Assembly (NCBI GenBank): GCA_963748985.1
Contig: CAVVKQ010000001.1
Location: 1 to 64,000 of the forward strand
Origin: RPQJ01 sp963748985
GTDB lineage: Bacteria > Pseudomonadota > Gammaproteobacteria > Steroidobacterales > Steroidobacteraceae
Reading direction: 5' to 3'
DNA length: 64,000 nucleotides
Shown here: positions 33,094 through 41,938 of the stretch, piece by piece
Layout of the letters: every line of letters begins with the position of its first letter
Position numbering within the stretch: the first letter of the stretch is position 1
Notes under the pieces: generated by a model
Databases searched by the model: none
Told to the model about the DNA's origin: nothing
What the model saw: only the letters and a program-made list of their open reading frames with translations
Program-made: the position numbers and the translations under genes

Positions 33094-34388
33094 ACGCAAT
33101 CCTGGACGTCGTCGATCGCCACCGCTCCGGTGCAGCCTGCGGCATCTATTCGCTTTGCTCCGCGCATCCGCTGGCGATTCGCGCCGACCTGCTGCATGCG
33201 AAGCGTCACGGGTCGGACCCGGTACTGATCGAAGCGACGTGCAACCAGGTCAACCAGGAAGGTGGTTACACGGGAATGGTTCCGGCTGGGTTTCGCGACT
33301 TCGTGCACGCGATCGCCGACCAGGTCGGCTTGCCGCGTGAGCGGATCGTGCTGGGCGGCGACCATCTCGGACCCCATCCCTGGCAGGACCTTGCTGCGAA
33401 CGACGCGATGGCTCGCGCGGCGGAGCTCGTTGCATCGTACGTGACGGCCGGCTTTCGCAAGATTCACCTCGACTGCTCGATGGCTTGCGCCGGTGACGTG
33501 GCACCGCTCAACGACGAGACCATTGCGCGCCGCAGCGCCCGTCTGTGCATCGCGGCGGAACGCGCATGGCAGGACGTCGGCGGCGAGGCGCCCGTGTACG
33601 TCGTCGGCACCGAAGTGCCGGTGCCTGGTGGCGCTACGCATGCGCTGACGGAGTTGAGCGTCACCACTCCGGCGGCGGCCCGCGCGACGATCGAGGCTCA
33701 TCGCGCCGTCTTCGCCGCGGCCGGACTCCAGGATGCCTGGACGCGCGTGATCGCAGCCGTCGTCCAGCCGGGCGTCGAGTTCGACCATGACGCCGTGGTC
33801 GATTACGTTCCGGCCAGGGCGCAGGCGCTAGCCGACGTGGCACTCGAGTATCCGCGCTTCGTGTTCGAGGCGCATTCGACCGACTACCAGACGCCCGCTG
33901 CCCTGGGTCAGCTGGTCCGGGATCATTTCGCAATCCTCAAGGTGGGTCCGGCGGTCACGTTCGCGTTGCGCGAAGCGCTCTGGGCCCTCGATGCCATCGA
34001 GCGCGAGTGGATCGCACCCGAACAGGCAGCACGCCTGCGCCAGGTCACGCTCGAGTGCATGCGCAGCGATCCCCGCCATTGGGTGCGCCACTATCCGGGC
34101 GATTTGTCGGAGCGCGACTTCCACCTCGACTACAGCCTGAGCGACCGCATTCGCTATTACTGGACCCGTCCCGAGGTCATCGCTGCACAGGAAAAGTTGT
34201 TCGCAAACCTGGTCGAGAATCCGCCGCCTGCAGCCTTGTTGAGCCAGTATTTTCCCGAGTCGTATCCAGGAATTCGCAGCGGCCACCTCGAGGCCGGGCC
34301 CGAGGCGTTGGTCATCGAACGCATCGGGCGGGTGCTCGACGGCTATCGGGCTGCCTGTCATGCGACAGAGGGGACGAATCATGCTTGA
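33090..34388 (+). CDS. kbaZ: KbaZ/GatZ-family D-tagatose-bisphosphate aldolase subunit homologue
   Basis: 432 residues, the family's usual length. Landmarks: GIYSLCSAHPLAIRADL, EATCNQVNQEGGYTGM, VLGGDHLGPHPWQ, GFRKIHLDCSMACAGD, YVVGTEVPVPGG, FEAHSTDYQTP and ILKVGPAVTFALREAL. In enterobacteria this protein stabilises the catalytic class II aldolase KbaY/GatY. No KbaY/GatY gene is present in the window. Homologues named AgaZ have been proposed to act as tagatose-6-phosphate kinase in some GalNAc pathways, which would suit a locus without the aldolase. Overlaps neighbours on both sides. Confidence 0.85.
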   Translation: MNAILDVVDRHRSGAACGIYSLCSAHPLAIRADLLHAKRHGSDPVLIEATCNQVNQEGGYTGMVPAGFRDFVHAIADQVGLPRERIVLGGDHLGPHPWQDLAANDAMARAAELVASYVTAGFRKIHLDCSMACAGDVAPLNDETIARRSARLCIAAERAWQDVGGEAPVYVVGTEVPVPGGATHALTELSVTTPAAARATIEAHRAVFAAAGLQDAWTRVIAAVVQPGVEFDHDAVVDYVPARAQALADVALEYPRFVFEAHSTDYQTPAALGQLVRDHFAILKVGPAVTFALREALWALDAIEREWIAPEQAARLRQVTLECMRSDPRHWVRHYPGDLSERDFHLDYSLSDRIRYYWTRPEVIAAQEKLFANLVENPPPAALLSQYFPESYPGIRSGHLEAGPEALVIERIGRVLDGYRAACHATEGTNHA

Positions 34389-35535
34389 GTCAGGCTTGAG
34401 CACCTCCGAACTCGAGGCCCGCGGCGCACTCTGGACGGCGCGCGAAATCCTGCAGCAGCCACACATGTTGCGCATGACGCACGACCTGCTCGAAACGCGA
34501 TCGACCGAGATCCGGGGCTTCCTGCAGCCCCTGCTCGCGCAGCAAGACCTGCGAATCATGCTGTCCGGTGCCGGCACTTCGGCCTTCATCGGCAATTGCC
34601 TTGCGCCGTACCTCGACGGCCGGCTCGGCCTGCGCTGCGATGCAGTGGCGACCACGGACATCGTTGCAAATCCGGCGGCCTGCCTTTCGCGGCGCTCGCC
34701 CTTGCTGCTCGTGTCCTTCGCCCGCTCGGGCAGCAGTCCCGAAAGCCTCGCTGCCTTCGAACTGGCGGAGCGGCTTGCCGCTGTGCATCACCTGGTGGTC
34801 ACGTGCAATCCAGCGGGGGACCTGGCGCAGCGGGCCCGCGCCTCGCGCAATGCCTTGCTGTTGCTGCTGCCCGAGGAGACCCACGACCGCAGTTTTGCGA
34901 TGACCTCCAGCTTCACGTGCATGACATATGCGGCGCTCCATGCGTTGCGCGGCCTCGAGGCGGGGAGGTCGAGCCTCGACGCGATGGCCGCGGCGACCGA
35001 GCACGTGCTCGAACGCGAGGCTGCGCGGATGCGCGCCCTGGCAGATGCCGACGTCGAGCGCGTCGTCTACCTCGGCAGCCACGTGCTGCGCGGGCTCGCG
35101 CGCGAGTCGTCCTTGAAGCTGCTCGAACTGACGGACGGCAGGTGCGTCGCGATCGACGACACGCCGCTCGGATTCCGGCACGGACCCAAGACCATCGTCA
35201 ACGATCGCACCCTGGTCGTGGTGTTCGTGTCCAACGATCCGTGCACGCGGCGCTACGACCTGGACCTGGTCGCGGAACTGGGGCGCGACAGCGTCGCAGC
35301 CCGCACCATCGCCGTGACTGCGCAGAAGATGGACGATCTTCCCGGTGTCGAGATCGTCCGGATTCCGCACCTTGCCGGAGCGGAGGATATCGAACTCGTG
35401 TTTCCGTTCGTGACACTCGCGCAGATGCTCGCTTTCCATGCCTCGCTCGCGCGCGGCCTGGCACCGGACAATCCCAATCGGGCCGGCACAGTGAGCCGTG
35501 TGGTGCAGGGTGTCCGAATTCACGCGTTCGGTTAG
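34381..35535 (+). CDS. agaS: SIS-domain galactosamine-6-phosphate deaminase/isomerase
   Basis: 384 residues from the ATG at 34381, eight bases before the end of the KbaZ-type gene, with GAGGGGA upstream. Two SIS domains: first IMLSGAGTSAFIGNCLAPYL and LLVSFARSGSSPESLAAFEL, second VVYLGSHVLRGLARESSLKL and FRHGPKTIVNDRTLVVVFVS. This is AgaS, which converts galactosamine-6-phosphate to tagatose-6-phosphate with loss of ammonia. Together with the regulator and kinase it is the strongest marker for GalNAc catabolism. Confidence 0.88.
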   Translation: MLESGLSTSELEARGALWTAREILQQPHMLRMTHDLLETRSTEIRGFLQPLLAQQDLRIMLSGAGTSAFIGNCLAPYLDGRLGLRCDAVATTDIVANPAACLSRRSPLLLVSFARSGSSPESLAAFELAERLAAVHHLVVTCNPAGDLAQRARASRNALLLLLPEETHDRSFAMTSSFTCMTYAALHALRGLEAGRSSLDAMAAATEHVLEREAARMRALADADVERVVYLGSHVLRGLARESSLKLLELTDGRCVAIDDTPLGFRHGPKTIVNDRTLVVVFVSNDPCTRRYDLDLVAELGRDSVAARTIAVTAQKMDDLPGVEIVRIPHLAGAEDIELVFPFVTLAQMLAFHASLARGLAPDNPNRAGTVSRVVQGVRIHAFG

Positions 35536-35539
35536 GTCC

Positions 35540-36562
35540 GTGACCCGGAGGCTTCTGCTGGGTGTGGACGGCGGCGGAACCAAGACCGGCTTCGTGCTGC
35601 TCGACGCCGATGGCCGTGTCGTCGCCACCCACCGTGAAGGCGGTGCCTACCACCTCCAGATCGGGCTCGACGGCTTGCGTGCAGTGCTGCAACGCGGATT
35701 GTCGAACCTGTTCGCACAGGCAGGCGTCGAAGCGAATGCGATCGAGCGCGCGTTCTTTGGCCTGCCGGCCCACGGCGAGGACAGCGAACTGCAGCCGCAA
35801 CTGGATGCGTTGCCGGAAGCGCTGCTTGGGCATCGTCGATATCGCTGCGGCAACGACGTCGTCTGCACCTGGGCGGGTGCGCTTGCGGGGCAGGATGGCA
35901 TCGGGCTGGTCGCCGGCACGGGCGCGATCGGTTACGGCGAGCGCCACGGAGCAAGCGCGCGTGCCAGCGGCTGGGGGGAGTTGTTCGGCGACGAGGGCTC
36001 GGCATACTGGGTCGCACTGCGGGGCTTCAATGCGTTCAGCCGCATGTGCGATGGACGACTGCCCAGGGGGCCGCTCTACACGGTCGTCAACGAAGCTTTT
36101 GGACTCCGGTCCGCGCTGGATCTGTGCGGACGCCTCATGGGACCGCCCGCACTCGAGCGCGACCAGATCGCCGCCTGCAGTTCGCTCGTCTCGCAGGCCG
36201 CCGCCGCGGGCGATGCTGTTGCACTCGGCATCTTCAATGCGGCTGCGGAAGAATTGGCACAGGTTGCCGCTGCATTGCGCGTGCAACTGGCCTGCCCGCG
36301 AGGCGAAGTGGTTGCCGTGTCTTACTCAGGTGGTCTGTTCAATACCGGCGACCTCCTCCTGGCGCCCTTGCGAGCGCAGCTGGCATCGAAGTGCCCGGAC
36401 TTCGAATTGCGGCCACCGCTGCTGTCCCCCGGTGTCGGCGCCGCGCTGTATGCAGCTCGAGATTGCGGTCGACCCCTTACGGCGACAGCAATCGGCAGGT
36501 TGCGCGATAATCACGACGGATCCGTGGTCACTGCGCCCGAGCGCAAGCCGGCAGCAGGTTAG
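35540..36562 (+). CDS. agaK: BadF/BadG-family amino-sugar kinase
   Basis: 340 residues from the GTG at 35540, four bases after agaS; the upstream in-frame ATG lies inside agaS. ASKHA kinase fold: phosphate-1 loop GVDGGGTKTGFVLLD, GTGAIGYGERHG, GWGELFGDEGSAYW and a C-terminal SPGVGAALYAA. This is the N-acetylglucosamine-kinase-like group, and members in Aga loci (AgaK) phosphorylate GalNAc or galactosamine at C6. The symbol is given from context and could be nagK-like. Confidence 0.75.
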   Translation: MTRRLLLGVDGGGTKTGFVLLDADGRVVATHREGGAYHLQIGLDGLRAVLQRGLSNLFAQAGVEANAIERAFFGLPAHGEDSELQPQLDALPEALLGHRRYRCGNDVVCTWAGALAGQDGIGLVAGTGAIGYGERHGASARASGWGELFGDEGSAYWVALRGFNAFSRMCDGRLPRGPLYTVVNEAFGLRSALDLCGRLMGPPALERDQIAACSSLVSQAAAAGDAVALGIFNAAAEELAQVAAALRVQLACPRGEVVAVSYSGGLFNTGDLLLAPLRAQLASKCPDFELRPPLLSPGVGAALYAARDCGRPLTATAIGRLRDNHDGSVVTAPERKPAAG

Positions 36563-36634
36563 CTGGCCTCCGGCAGGAAGGGCTACGCGCATGGGTCGAG
36601 GCGAAGAGCCCTTCAATCAGCGAGGCAGGTCGTC

Positions 36635-38812
36635 ATGAATCATTCCTGGTTGCTGCGACAGCGCCTGGTGGCCGGCGTCCTCGTTGTCGCGTCGTCCGTC
36701 TGCGGTCCCTGTGTTGCCGCGGGCGCGGGAAACCCGTCGACAGGCGCTGCCACCGCGGTGGTCGCTCCGCCGGTCGCGGCCGTCAAGCCGCACGCGGTCG
36801 AGTCGCCGCACGGCAATCGGGTCGACAACTACTACTGGTTACGCGACGACACGCGCCAGAGTCCCGCGGTGCTGGCGTACCTGGTCGCAGAGAATGCCTA
36901 CGCCGACGCGATGCTGGCGCACGTGGCGCCCCTGAAGAAGCGGCTCTATGACGAGATCGTCGGCCGAATCGCACAGGATGACTCTTCGGTGCCCTACCGG
37001 GACAACGGGTGGTGGTACTACCGCCGCTTCGAGGCCGGCCAGGAGTACCCGGTCTACGCGCGACGCAAGGGGGCGATGACGGAACCCGAGCAGGTCCTGC
37101 TCGACGTGCCGAAACTTGCCGCAGGCAATGAGTTTTTCCAGGTGCCCGGGCGCGAGGTTGCGCCGGACAACGCAACGCTCGCCTACACCGAAGACACGAC
37201 GGGCCGGCGGCAGCACACGCTGCGGTTCAAGAGTCTCGTCGACGGCAGGCTGCTCGCGGACAGCGTCGCCAACGTCGAAGCGGACATCGCATGGTCGGCC
37301 GGCAGCCGCGCCGTGCTCTATATCGAAAAGGATCCAGTCACGCTGCTGGGGCTCAAGGTGCGCAAGCACGTCCTGGGAACGGACCCAAGGCTGGATCCTG
37401 TCGTGTACGAACAGGACGATTCCAGCTTCTACACCAGTGTCTACAAGACCAGCGACGACCGCTTCATCGTTATCTACGCCCAGAGCACGGTGTCGTCGGA
37501 GATGCGCATCGCCGACGCAGCCGATCCCGAGTTGCGCTTCCGGGTGTTCCTGCCGCGCGAGCGTGATCACGAGTACCAGGCCGACCACGTGGACGGACGC
37601 TGGGTCATTCGCACCAACTGGCAGGCCAGGAATTTCCGGTTGATGGAGGCCAGGGACGGCGCCGAGAGCGACCGGGCGAAGTGGACCGAGATCCTGCCGC
37701 ACCGGGACGATGCGTTCGTCGAGAACTTTGCGGTGTTCAGGACCTTCCTGGCCGTCGGCGAACGCTCGGGCGGCCTGAGCAAGATCCGCATCCGGCCGTG
37801 GTCGGGTGGGAAGGACTCGTTCATTGCCGCCGACGATCCGACCTATACGTTTGCCCTGGGCGACAACCACGACGTCGACACGGACCTGGTCCGCTACACC
37901 TACGAATCCCTGGCCACGCCGCAGTCGACGTTCGACTTCAACGTGCGCACGGGTGAGCGAACCCTGCTCAAGCGCCAGCCGGTGCTGGGCCGCTTCGACG
38001 CGGCGCAGTATGCGACCGAGTTCGTCTGGGCCTCTGCGCGGGACGGCACGAAAATTCCCGTCTCCCTGGTCTATCGCAAGGGCACCAGGCGCGATGGCAC
38101 GGCACCCTTGCTGCAGTACGCGTATGGGTCCTACGGCTCCTCGTCGGACCCATGGTTCCAGGTGGAGACCCTGTCGCTGATCGACCGCGGCTTCACCTTC
38201 GCGATCGCGCACGTTCGCGGCGGGCAGGAAATGGGACGCGCCTGGTACGAGGACGGCAAGCTGCTGAAGAAGCAGAACACGTTCAATGATTTCGTCGATG
38301 TCACGCGCTATCTCGTGCAGGAACGCTACGTCGACCCGCAGCGGGTGTTTGCGAACGGTGGGAGCGCCGGCGGCCTGCTCATGGGTGCGATCGCCAACCA
38401 GGCGCCGCGCGACTACCGGGGTATCGTCGCGGAGGTTCCGTTCGTCGACGTGGTCACCACCATGCTCGACGAGACCATCCCGCTGACCAGCAACGAGTTC
38501 GACGAGTGGGGCAATCCGAAGCAGAAGACCTACTACGACTACATGCTCGGCTATTCGCCTTACGACAACGTCGCGCGCCAGGAGTATCCGGCGATGCTGG
38601 TGACGACCAGCCTGTGGGACAGCCAGGTGCAGTACTACGAGCCCGCCAAGTGGGTCGCGCGGCTGCGGGCCACGAAGACGGGCGACCAGCCGCTCCTGTT
38701 CCGGACGACGATGGCGGCAGGTCACGGCGGCAAGTCAGGTCGCTACCAGCAGTACGCCGACATCGCCGAGGTCTATTCATTCATTCTCGACCAGGCGGGC
38801 ATTCGCGACTGA
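36635..38812 (+). CDS. ptrB: Oligopeptidase B (S9A serine peptidase) with signal peptide
   Basis: 725 residues. Prolyl-oligopeptidase family with beta-propeller (about 90-450) and alpha/beta hydrolase domain. Catalytic Ser577 in NGGSAGG, Asp662 in SLWDSQV, His697 in AAGHGGKSGR; spacing is exactly that of E. coli oligopeptidase B (532, 617, 652). Cleaves after basic residues in short peptides. The N-terminus has a signal peptide (VAGVLVVASSVCGPCVAAGA), so this one is exported, unlike the E. coli enzyme. It starts 72 bases after the kinase gene. A link to the sugar locus is not obvious. Confidence 0.92.
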   Translation: MNHSWLLRQRLVAGVLVVASSVCGPCVAAGAGNPSTGAATAVVAPPVAAVKPHAVESPHGNRVDNYYWLRDDTRQSPAVLAYLVAENAYADAMLAHVAPLKKRLYDEIVGRIAQDDSSVPYRDNGWWYYRRFEAGQEYPVYARRKGAMTEPEQVLLDVPKLAAGNEFFQVPGREVAPDNATLAYTEDTTGRRQHTLRFKSLVDGRLLADSVANVEADIAWSAGSRAVLYIEKDPVTLLGLKVRKHVLGTDPRLDPVVYEQDDSSFYTSVYKTSDDRFIVIYAQSTVSSEMRIADAADPELRFRVFLPRERDHEYQADHVDGRWVIRTNWQARNFRLMEARDGAESDRAKWTEILPHRDDAFVENFAVFRTFLAVGERSGGLSKIRIRPWSGGKDSFIAADDPTYTFALGDNHDVDTDLVRYTYESLATPQSTFDFNVRTGERTLLKRQPVLGRFDAAQYATEFVWASARDGTKIPVSLVYRKGTRRDGTAPLLQYAYGSYGSSSDPWFQVETLSLIDRGFTFAIAHVRGGQEMGRAWYEDGKLLKKQNTFNDFVDVTRYLVQERYVDPQRVFANGGSAGGLLMGAIANQAPRDYRGIVAEVPFVDVVTTMLDETIPLTSNEFDEWGNPKQKTYYDYMLGYSPYDNVARQEYPAMLVTTSLWDSQVQYYEPAKWVARLRATKTGDQPLLFRTTMAAGHGGKSGRYQQYADIAEVYSFILDQAGIRD

Positions 38813-38827
38813 CGAGGCCGGCGGAAG

Positions 38828-40045
38828 TCAGCGGGGGCCATAGGTCATCGATGCCCAGAGTTGTTCCATCGGCCCGCGCTCGTTGCGGTTCAACCACCAG
38901 AGACTCCAGGGCACCTGGATCGCAAAGAATATGATCAACGCCAGCAGGAATCCTGCGGCTGGTCCGACCTTGCCCCAGAGGCCGAGGCCCCAGCCGTAGA
39001 AAATCGTGGTGCAGATGGCGGTCTGCATCAGGTAATTCGTGAGCGGCATCCGGCCGGCTGCGCCGAATGGCGCGAGGCGCTTCGCCCACCGCGGATCCTG
39101 CGCAAGACGCACGATCAGCAGTACGTAAAAGATCATCAATGCCGGCCGACTGATCCAGTAGCACAGGCCACCCAGCATCTTGATCGGCGACGGCCCGGGT
39201 TCGCGGTTGAGCTGAAATATCAGCGTGAACGCCGCGCCGCATAGAAGACCGACGGCCAATGCGACCCACATCCATGAGCGAACCCTGGGCGCCAGCTCCG
39301 GGATCCGCTGCGCCCAGCGCAGCCGTCCGGCCAGCAGTCCAAGCAACATGGTGAACGCCATCTGCACCCAGAAGCCCAGCGAGCCCCACAATTCCCAACG
39401 GTTGCCGTAGAGGTGCGCGAATACACGCATGTTCTCTGCCGCGGTCTGCAGGAAGTTGCCGCTGGGGTAAACCGCCTTGTTGCTGGCCTCCCATGCCTGC
39501 GCCTCGCGCACCAGCATTGTCGTGATTTCGGGTGTCATCACCATCAGCCGCAGCGTCCCGGACACGACCGGATAGACGAGACACAGGGCCATCAGCGTGA
39601 CGATGGTGCGGACACTGGCGCGTCGGAGCGGGAATACCAGCAGCAACCCGAGGATTGCGTAAATGTGCAGCACGTCGCCCGGCCAGAATATCGCGCCGTG
39701 GATGAGCCCAAGCACTGCCAGCACCGCCAGGCGACGCAGGTAGATGCCGGTGGCACGAGCAGGATCCTTCTGCTCCAGGCGGTCGAACTGAATGGTGAAG
39801 CCGATGCCAAACAGCAGGCTGAACATGCTGTTGAACTTGCCGGAGAACAGCATGTCGCGGACGGCCTCCGCAACCTGGTCCAGCTGCCCGGTCCACTGGT
39901 GCGAGCCATCGGCCTCGGCAAAGAACGAGCTGCTGAAGCCGGGCATGTTCATGATCAGAATGCCCAGCAACGCAAACCCGCGAATGATGTCCAGCGTTGC
40001 GATGCGCTCGCTCATCGGCAGCGAACCGATCGACGGCGTTGCCAT
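38828..40045 (-). CDS. DUF418 membrane protein
   Basis: 405 residues from the ATG at 40045, preceded by AGGGGGAA. N-terminal RIATLDIIRGFALLGILIMN is the DUF418/YeiB hallmark. About ten membrane segments follow, with FGIGFTIQFDRLEQK and the C-terminal DUF418 block GRMPLTNYLMQTAICT, FYGWGLGLWG, FFAIQVPWSLWWL. These proteins are related to acyltransferase-3 membrane enzymes and may move acyl groups, but no activity is proven. Convergent with ptrB. Confidence 0.85.
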   Translation of the reverse strand: MATPSIGSLPMSERIATLDIIRGFALLGILIMNMPGFSSSFFAEADGSHQWTGQLDQVAEAVRDMLFSGKFNSMFSLLFGIGFTIQFDRLEQKDPARATGIYLRRLAVLAVLGLIHGAIFWPGDVLHIYAILGLLLVFPLRRASVRTIVTLMALCLVYPVVSGTLRLMVMTPEITTMLVREAQAWEASNKAVYPSGNFLQTAAENMRVFAHLYGNRWELWGSLGFWVQMAFTMLLGLLAGRLRWAQRIPELAPRVRSWMWVALAVGLLCGAAFTLIFQLNREPGPSPIKMLGGLCYWISRPALMIFYVLLIVRLAQDPRWAKRLAPFGAAGRMPLTNYLMQTAICTTIFYGWGLGLWGKVGPAAGFLLALIIFFAIQVPWSLWWLNRNERGPMEQLWASMTYGPR

Positions 40046-40190
40046 CAGATTCCCCCTGCTGGCGGCTGAGCCGCTCTGTTGAGCGACATCGTACGGCAAC
40101 TTGAACCAACGTCAGAAGGGTCGGATTCCAGACCAGTCCGTAGTCCAGGATCGGGCGGCGTCGACCGGTACTTGCAGTTACCTCCTGATT

Positions 40191-40224
40191 GACCTACTTT
40201 ATAGGTCAAATGACCTACTAGGTA
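40191..40224. promoter_or_regulatory. Tandem palindromic operators before HTH/nucleotidyltransferase pair
   Basis: GACCTA-CTTTA-TAGGTC (40191-40207, perfect 6-base arms) and, four bases on, GACCTA-C-TAGGTA (40212-40224), which differs by one base from a perfect palindrome. Both sit within 42 bases of the winged-helix gene start. They look like an autoregulatory site for that protein. Confidence 0.65.
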
Positions 40225-40232
40225 CATCATTC

Positions 40233-40562
40233 ATGCTGCAAGCAATCGTCGGCAGCCCCACCGCGGAAAAGGTCCTGCTCTTTCTCCAGAACTATGAGCA
40301 GGCTTATGGGCGCGAAATCGCCGACACGTTCGGCATTGGCCAAAGCCAGGTCCAGAAGCAATTGATCAAGCTCGAGGCTGGCGGAGTGCTGGCCAGTCGG
40401 CTGATCGGCCGCACCCGGTTATATCAATGGAATCCGCGCAACCCGCTTGTCCCTGCATTGCGGGGGCTGCTCGGCCTCGCGCTCGAAAGCCTGCCCGCAG
40501 TTGACCAGCAACGCTACTACCGTCGACGCACGCGCCCAAGACGCAGCGGTAAGGCGCTGTGA
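40233..40562 (+). CDS. Winged-helix DNA-binding protein (antitoxin-like)
   Basis: 109 residues from the ATG at 40233; earlier in-frame codons lie in the operator. MarR/ArsR-like winged helix at about 8-70: SPTAEKVLLFLQNYEQAYGR, EIADTFGIGQSQVQKQLIKL, EAGGVLASRLIGRTRLYQWN. The tail is basic (RYYRRRTRPRRSGKAL). Stop overlaps the next start as TGATG, so the two genes are translated together. By arrangement it is the regulator, and possibly antitoxin, of the adjacent nucleotidyltransferase. Confidence 0.7.
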   Translation: MLQAIVGSPTAEKVLLFLQNYEQAYGREIADTFGIGQSQVQKQLIKLEAGGVLASRLIGRTRLYQWNPRNPLVPALRGLLGLALESLPAVDQQRYYRRRTRPRRSGKAL

Positions 40563-41113
40563 TGCCGCTATCGGCAGCGTCCTCGATTGAGGAAATCGCT
40601 GCGGCCGTTTCGTACACACTCCGTGAGGCCGGTATCACAGCTGTGCTGTCCGGCGGCGGAGCCGTGCAGATCTATTCGGGCGGTTTGTATGCCTCCAAGG
40701 ATCTCGACTTCGTTTCACCGGCAAGTCATACGGAGATCGAAGCCGCGCTGCAGACGACGGGATTCGTTCGGGAGTCCGGCCGACACTTCGTGCATCCGAA
40801 CTGCACTCACACACTCGAGTTTCCATCGTGGCCACTGGCAGTTGGGCGTCGACTTATCAGGGAGTGGGGCGAATACCCGGTTGGCGCGCTGAGCATTCAG
40901 ATTTTGACGCCCACGCAGTGCGTCATGGACCGCCTCGCGGCCTTTTACCATTGGCGAGATCGCCAGGCACTCGACCAAGCGGTAGCTGTAGCAAACCGTT
41001 GCGCCATCGATCTCGAAGCAGTGCACCATTGGTCGCTGGACGAGGGGCACGTCGCCGCGCACCAGGAGTTCAGGCGAGCGCTAGCACCGCCGACAACTGA
41101 GTCGGCTGACTGA
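40562..41113 (+). CDS. Nucleotidyltransferase-fold protein (AbiEii/DUF6036-like)
   Basis: 183 residues. Nucleotidyltransferase core: VLSGGGAVQIYSGG followed 6 residues later by KDLDFVSP, the GG and DxD elements that bind metal and nucleotide. Then IQILTPTQCVMDRLAAFYHW with RDRQALDQAV, matching the C-terminal helix pair of AbiEii/AbiGii-type toxins. Such enzymes add nucleotides to tRNA or other targets and are kept silent by a partner. Here the partner would be the coupled winged-helix protein. Toxicity is inferred from layout only. Confidence 0.7.
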   Translation: MPLSAASSIEEIAAAVSYTLREAGITAVLSGGGAVQIYSGGLYASKDLDFVSPASHTEIEAALQTTGFVRESGRHFVHPNCTHTLEFPSWPLAVGRRLIREWGEYPVGALSIQILTPTQCVMDRLAAFYHWRDRQALDQAVAVANRCAIDLEAVHHWSLDEGHVAAHQEFRRALAPPTTESAD

Positions 41114-41581
41114 AAATCCTCGTTTCGATGGTGAAGAATGTTGAGATGGATGCGCCGCAACCTTGCCCACCGAAACGGGCTCCAGTTATTGCGGTAGGCT
41201 TTCAGGACTTTCGATCAAGTTGGGTGCGGTCGGGCGGGGAGTCGCGCTTGCCTGATTCAAGGGTCCCAGCCAAGGCAATGCGGCGGTCGCCCGATTGCAG
41301 GCGGTGGGAATGTTCCAGACCATGGCAATGCGCAGCATCGGAACCTTGACGGCATTCATGCCCCCTCCGATACGGCTTTGCGCGAAGACAAGCGCGGGCT
41401 CGCCGGTACCGTAGCACAGTGTTTTGACGCGCTCGTTCGGCAGGCTCGGCATGGAGATGCCCGTGACGCCGAAGTCAGTCAGCTGACACCTGGCCGCAAC
41501 ATTCCGGTCGCAAGATTCGGCCACAGCAAGGTGGGTCGCGATGGCGATCGTAAGAACTGTGATGGCTCAAGGAATGGAACC
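41114..41581. other. Stretch without a convincing gene
   Basis: 468 bases. A minus-strand ORF at 41186-41524 (112 codons, GTG start) contains a fairly protein-like stretch (GISMPSLPNERVKTL, FAQSRIGGGMNAVKV), but has no ribosome binding site and no family I recognise. It could be a remnant. No repeats or hairpins stand out. Confidence 0.3.
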
Positions 41582-41938
41582 GTGACAAACGCAACGGAAC
41601 AAGCCGGCGCGAGTCTTGCGGAGCACAGATTGCGATGCTGCGATCAGGCCGGCGAGCGCGGCCGGCAGGCAGGGGCGGCCTGGGCCGAGGATGCAGCTGA
41701 GTACCTCGACCTGAAGCGGTTGGCCGTAATCGCCGCGCACCGGGGATTTGACGGCGACCAGGCCGGGTACAGGGTCGTCTGCGCGATCCTTGGCGAGCGG
41801 CATCTGACCGGGAGGGAAATCGCCGCGTTCCGCGAAACATTCGGCCTCGAGCACGATGACGCTGACACCCAGAACCGGGAATACTGGCAGGGATTTGTCC
41901 AGAGCGCGCTCGAAGCGTTCGAGGAGTTCGCGATCTAA
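41582..41938 (+). CDS. Small soluble protein, unknown
   Basis: 118 residues from the GTG at 41582, with AAGGA about ten bases upstream; the longer ORF upstream has non-protein-like composition. The C-terminal half is clearly protein-like and helical (RVVCAILGERHLTGREIAAF, REYWQGFVQSALEAFEEFAI). No family recognised. Its stop overlaps the stop of the convergent polysaccharide-deacetylase-like gene by two bases. Confidence 0.5.
   Translation: MTNATEQAGASLAEHRLRCCDQAGERGRQAGAAWAEDAAEYLDLKRLAVIAAHRGFDGDQAGYRVVCAILGERHLTGREIAAFRETFGLEHDDADTQNREYWQGFVQSALEAFEEFAI

Noticed and set aside
36839..38725. Minus-strand ORF of 628 codons
   Set aside because: Antisense to oligopeptidase B, whose catalytic triad is complete.
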